Shown here: positions 63,571 through 64,000 of the stretch, piece by piece
How the letters are laid out: every line of letters starts with the position of its first letter
Position numbering within the stretch: the first letter of the stretch is position 1
From: Dissulfurispira thermophila
GTDB taxonomy: Bacteria > Nitrospirota > Thermodesulfovibrionia > Thermodesulfovibrionales > Dissulfurispiraceae
DNA length: 64,000 nt
Direction of reading: 5' to 3'
Assembly (NCBI RefSeq): GCF_014701235.1
Contig: NZ_AP022873.1
Span: forward strand, 1,178,001-1,242,000
Translations under genes and position numbers: made by a program
Notes under the pieces: generated by a model
The model's database searches: none
Seen by the model: only the letters and a program-made list of their open reading frames with translations
What the model was told of the DNA's origin: nothing

Positions 63571-64000
63571 CTATGGCTTGGGATTAATTTGCTTATAAAT
63601 GTCATAAATACAATCAAGTATCCCCTGCCCAAGGTCAAGATATGTTCTGCTGGTCAATCTTTTACCTACTCGTGGTGCAAAGGAATAAGGAGTAATTTCA
63701 TAATGCAAGCTATCTGTAGTTGGTATAAACTCTATTTCAATTTTATTATCAAGCATTTCCTTTATCATAATAAGAAGATCTTTAATGCGCATCTGTTGAT
63801 TACCTACAAGGATCACATGTTGATTTGCAAATTCATCTGCAAGGATTTCTACACTCCCTCTTGCTGCATCCATTACATGAATATAGTCTCTGAGTTCTTC
63901 ACCATCACCTTCTCTTGTTATTTTCCCCTCTATTAATGCTTGTTTCAGAATTTTGTGAATAAAGTTTCTCTCATCTGCCCTTGGCCCATAGAGTGAACCA
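63571..64000 (-). CDS. NAD-dependent nucleotide-sugar epimerase/dehydratase, N-terminus outside the window
   Basis: The frame is open to the window edge: GSLYGPRADERNFIHKILKQ, GEELRDYIHVMDAARG and VGNQQMRIKDLLIMIKEML are the C-terminal substrate-binding half of an extended short-chain dehydrogenase (SLYGPR corresponds to the NVYGPR segment). The NAD loop and YxxxK would lie beyond 64000. First gene seen of the minus-strand polysaccharide run. Confidence 0.85.
   Translation of the reverse strand, partial: GSLYGPRADERNFIHKILKQALIEGKITREGDGEELRDYIHVMDAARGSVEILADEFANQHVILVGNQQMRIKDLLIMIKEMLDNKIEIEFIPTTDSLHYEITPYSFAPRVGKRLTSRTYLDLGQGILDCIYDIYKQINPKP

Noticed and set aside
1-64000. tRNA, rRNA or replication-origin sequences
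   Set aside because: No cloverleaf, rRNA segment or DnaA-box cluster was recognised on reading both strands; a dedicated search was not possible.

Overview
The window looks like chromosome of an anaerobic, Gram-negative, AT-rich bacterium. Supporting signs are a selenocysteine formate dehydrogenase beside formate-tetrahydrofolate ligase, ferredoxin-type 2-oxoacid oxidoreductase subunits, an outer-membrane assembly set (TamB/BamA/SurA-like) and a long lipopolysaccharide/O-antigen locus. The combination would suit Nitrospirota (Thermodesulfovibrio-like) or a neighbouring anaerobic phylum. That placement is inference; no rRNA gene or other phylogenetic marker was examined.

Layout. (1) 1-6994, minus strand: a C1 operon read NuoE-like, NuoF-like, FdhA (UGA = Sec, with a SECIS-like hairpin), a stand-alone cNMP-binding-fold protein, then fhs (cut by the window edge). 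It would make or use formate and hand it to tetrahydrofolate. (2) 7127-16979, plus strand: glnD, a TamB-like giant, a BamA/TamA barrel protein and a SurA-like chaperone. (3) 16966-24183, minus strand: GNAT acetyltransferase, KorC- and KorB-like subunits, Ppx/GppA, proS, mtaB, miaB. (4) 24287-29251: a promoter and a coiled-coil/nuclease-fold gene broken twice, by an IS21-family element (24330-26778, 6-bp target duplication) between promoter and start codon and by an IS256-family element inside the coding region. (5) 29290-64000, minus strand: a surface-polysaccharide locus of about 35 kb. It holds a WecA-like initiator, Wzz, WecB, glycosyltransferases, CDP-glucose genes (rfbF, rfbG), epimerases, methyltransferases, AsnB, three B12-binding radical SAM proteins and two polymerase-like membrane genes that are both frameshifted. 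A PIN toxin/antitoxin-like pair and a broken duplicate of the same block sit inside it, next to wzz.

The most unusual signal is not a gene. Ten or more short arrays of imperfect 7-bp (twice 8-bp) tandem units are scattered through the window. Each array has its own word (ACAGAAG, GGCAATA, GCCTTCA, TACTGGC, GAAATGA, ATTTTGT, GGACTGA; 8-mers GAAGGTGT and CACCTTCA). They lie at gene starts, just after or across stop codons, in signal peptides, or in loops between conserved motifs. The largest has 12 heptads (84 bp) and adds 28 in-frame residues to a HAD phosphatase. They resemble in principle the heptanucleotide STRR repeats of cyanobacteria, but with several different words in one small region.

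A second theme is slippage and decay. All readily located frameshifts in the two larger IS elements can be explained as loss of one G from a G run. The two polymerase genes break at poly-T runs, and one also carries perfect 10-bp and 14-bp tandem duplications. One gene near 60 kb is a chimera of an aminotransferase N-terminus and a glycosyltransferase-like C-terminus.
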